A stretch of DNA of 62,068 nt from Polyangiaceae bacterium (lineage in GTDB: Bacteria; Myxococcota_A; Polyangia; Polyangiales; Polyangiaceae). Below the pieces are notes generated by a model. The model saw only the letters and a program-made list of their open reading frames with translations. It ran no database searches and was not told the origin of the DNA. Made by a program: the position numbers and the translations under genes. Location of the stretch: positions 1 through 62,068 of the forward strand of contig JALHPN010000023.1 of the NCBI GenBank assembly GCA_022842465.1. The letters are read 5' to 3'. Below, in pieces: positions 60,558-62,068 of the stretch (within the stretch, counting starts at the first letter, position 1; each line of letters opens with the position of its first letter).

Positions 60558-61745
60558 TCACCGCTTCTTTCGCGTCGCGGCCTTCGGCGTCCCGCCAGCC
60601 TTCTTCGGCCGCTTCGTGGCGGCGGGTGCGGGCGAGCGGGGCGAGGTGGGTGCGCGGTGCGGAGGGTGGGCGCGCGCCGCGAGCTTCCCGAGCCATGTCG
60701 CGACCTCCTTCTCCGAGAGCTCGCGCTCGACGAGGACGGTCGGCGCGAGAGCGCCGGGCGGGGGCTCGATCTCGATCGCGTGGAGGTGGTCGGGATCGCG
60801 GAGGAGGACGACGCGCTTGCCGGACGTCTTCGGGATGCTGGTCGGCGACCCGGAGAGGTCGAGGCCGTGGTCGTGATCGTGCTCGCGCGAGTCGAGCTCC
60901 CCGGCGGCGTCGACGGCATCCCAGGGGAGGAGCTCGAACGTCGCGGGTGCGCGCACGGCCTTGCCCCGCCGACCGCCCAGGTTCCGGAGAGACTTCACCG
61001 CGCCCGCCGACGGCCTCTCGCCGGCGAGCTTGCCCTTGCGGGGGTCGCCGCAGAGCGCATGCGCGAGGAGGACGACGAGCTCGGCGTTCATCGTGAGATC
61101 GCTGGCGCGCACGACATACCCGCGCTTCGACGCCGGGTGGAGGACGACGACCTCCTCTTCCTCCATCGCGTCGAGGAGCTGGACTACCTGGGCGACCTCG
61201 GCGACGCCCAGCGAGAGCGCATCGGCCTTCTTCCGGAGCCCGGCTGCGCGCGCCTCCGCGCGGAGCTCGGGCGACCGGCTGAGGCACGCGGCGGCCGCGA
61301 GGCAGCGCGCCGGGAGCTCCTGCCACGCGCGCGCCTCCTCGGGCATCTTCGCCGCGAGCTCGGCTCCCTTCGCGGCGAGCGCGTCGGCGACGACCTGCGT
61401 CTCGGCCGCCCGGACGAGCGCGACGCCGAACTTCGTGGCGCCGGCGAGCCCCGTCGCCAGACCGTCGGCGAGCACGGGCCACGCGATCTCGGCGGGGGCA
61501 CCGGCTTCCTCGACGAGGGCTCCCAGCGTGAGGTGGAGGACGTCGGCGTGCGGACCGCGAGCGCGCTTCACGCCGGTCGCGAGCGCGCGGACCGCCTTCC
61601 TGACCGTCGCCTTGTCCGCGCTCGGTACGCTCGCGAGCACCGTCTTCGCAGCGTCGCGCATGCTGCGGTCGCCCGGGGTGCTCGTGGGGTTCACGGCGAG
61701 GCGAGCGAGCTCCGTGGCGGCGGCGAGGAGATCAGAGGAAGCCAT
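60558..61745 (-). CDS. Hypothetical protein with basic lysine-rich tail
   Basis: A 395-residue soluble protein with ATG 61745. Residues 1-190 are helical and Ala-rich; residues about 195-360 are alpha/beta (VVVLHPASKRGYVVRASDL, then a HDHDH cluster). The last ~35 residues form a basic tail (KRPKKAGGTPKAATRKKR), like the histone-type tails seen in Myxococcota, which may bind DNA. The tail suggests a nucleoid or RNA contact, but no domain was identified. Confidence 0.65.
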   Translation of the reverse strand: MASSDLLAAATELARLAVNPTSTPGDRSMRDAAKTVLASVPSADKATVRKAVRALATGVKRARGPHADVLHLTLGALVEEAGAPAEIAWPVLADGLATGLAGATKFGVALVRAAETQVVADALAAKGAELAAKMPEEARAWQELPARCLAAAACLSRSPELRAEARAAGLRKKADALSLGVAEVAQVVQLLDAMEEEEVVVLHPASKRGYVVRASDLTMNAELVVLLAHALCGDPRKGKLAGERPSAGAVKSLRNLGGRRGKAVRAPATFELLPWDAVDAAGELDSREHDHDHGLDLSGSPTSIPKTSGKRVVLLRDPDHLHAIEIEPPPGALAPTVLVERELSEKEVATWLGKLAARAHPPHRAPTSPRSPAPAATKRPKKAGGTPKAATRKKR

Positions 61746-61900
61746 GGCTGTCCGTTACCGGGTCCGGACGTGCGACGCAACGACGGCGCGCCGACGTGGC
61801 CGTGGCCAGGCCGAGATCGGCGCATGCCACCTCGTCGCGCGCGCAACTGCCGGAAAGGCGTCGTGGGCAGCGCTGGCACGGCGATTGGAATCTCGACGGC

Positions 61901-62068
61901 ATGAGCGTGCGCCGTTTCGGCCTCTCCGTCCTCGTCGTGTCCGTGCTCGGCCTGGCCGCGTGTGAAGGCCGCGGTCCCTCGCCGGACGCCACGCCGGGCT
62001 CGCCCGTTCCTCCTCGTCACGTGCCCCGCGCCGCGCCTCCCGCGGTCGCCGCGGGCTCCGCCGCGCCT
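61901..62068 (+). CDS. Lipoprotein, 5' part only
   Basis: The gene runs off the right edge of the window. ATG 61901 begins a signal MSVRRFGLSVLVVSVLGLAAC with lipobox LAAC, followed by a Pro/Ala-rich linker; 56 codons remain open. It diverges from the hypothetical gene at 61745, with 155 nt between them. Confidence 0.65.
   Translation, partial: MSVRRFGLSVLVVSVLGLAACEGRGPSPDATPGSPVPPRHVPRAAPPAVAAGSAAP

Overview
The window is very GC-rich DNA (above 70% by eye) from a predatory-type myxobacterium-like organism, most likely Myxococcota, class Polyangia. The evidence is the density of Cys-rich lipoproteins, proteins ending in MYXO-CTERM-like tails (positions 4659-5702 and 22949-24196), a Ser/Thr kinase with a PEGA-domain partner, ECF sigma/anti-sigma pairs, and a carotenoid cluster controlled by a CarA/CarH-type B12 photoreceptor. 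No tRNA, rRNA, CRISPR array, insertion sequence or phage gene was found. The window looks like ordinary chromosome, cut inside a gene at both ends.

Layout. 1-5.7 kb: lipoproteins, an ECF sigma factor, an RlpA-like lipoprotein, an XRE-type regulator and secreted proteins. 5.7-9.4 kb (minus strand): CarH-like repressor, a coupled thioredoxin-fold exported protein, miaB and a gamma-class carbonic anhydrase-like protein. 9.4-19.2 kb: carotenoid cluster, with crtI-crtB-cruA-like (plus), crtZ (minus), PlsC-type acyltransferase (plus), crtD-crtC-glycosyltransferase (minus) and crtE (plus). 19.2-27.7 kb: fatty acyl-CoA ligase, threonine dehydratase-like enzyme, rhodanese/DUF2325 pair, matrixin protease, nitrilase, MerR-TPR regulator and phosphodiesterase. 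27.7-29.8 kb: trpB-trpA. 29.8-33.7 kb: SWIM protein, two WYL-type regulators and a response regulator. 33.9-42.4 kb: lipoproteins, alpha/beta hydrolase, a heme-motif TolB-like propeller, tandem DTW proteins and a creatininase-family protein. 42.5-48.2 kb: lipase/acyl-CoA synthetase fusion, anti-sigma/sigma pair, fasciclin protein and a nuclease-like protein. 48.2-62 kb: esterase, SnoaL-like protein, GYF2-like membrane protein, AceTr transporter, a two-ORF RdgC, kinase/PEGA/pseudokinase genes, EamA transporter, AlkA-like glycosylase and hypothetical proteins.

How the genes work together. The carotenoid genes describe a nearly complete route: GGPP (CrtE), phytoene (CrtB), lycopene-type chromophore (CrtI), cyclisation of one end (CruA-like), ring hydroxylation (CrtZ), hydration and 3,4-desaturation of the open end (CrtC, CrtD), then glycosylation and probably acylation of the new hydroxyl. 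The predicted product is an acylated glycoside of a monocyclic hydroxycarotenoid. Both outward-facing promoter regions of the cluster (9427-9446 and 18266-18282) carry the same 17-bp element with an 11-bp internal period. The first lies directly in front of the CarH-like gene, so light- and B12-dependent control of the whole cluster is the most economical reading. Most operon junctions in the window are 4-nt GTGA or ATGA overlaps, implying translational coupling.
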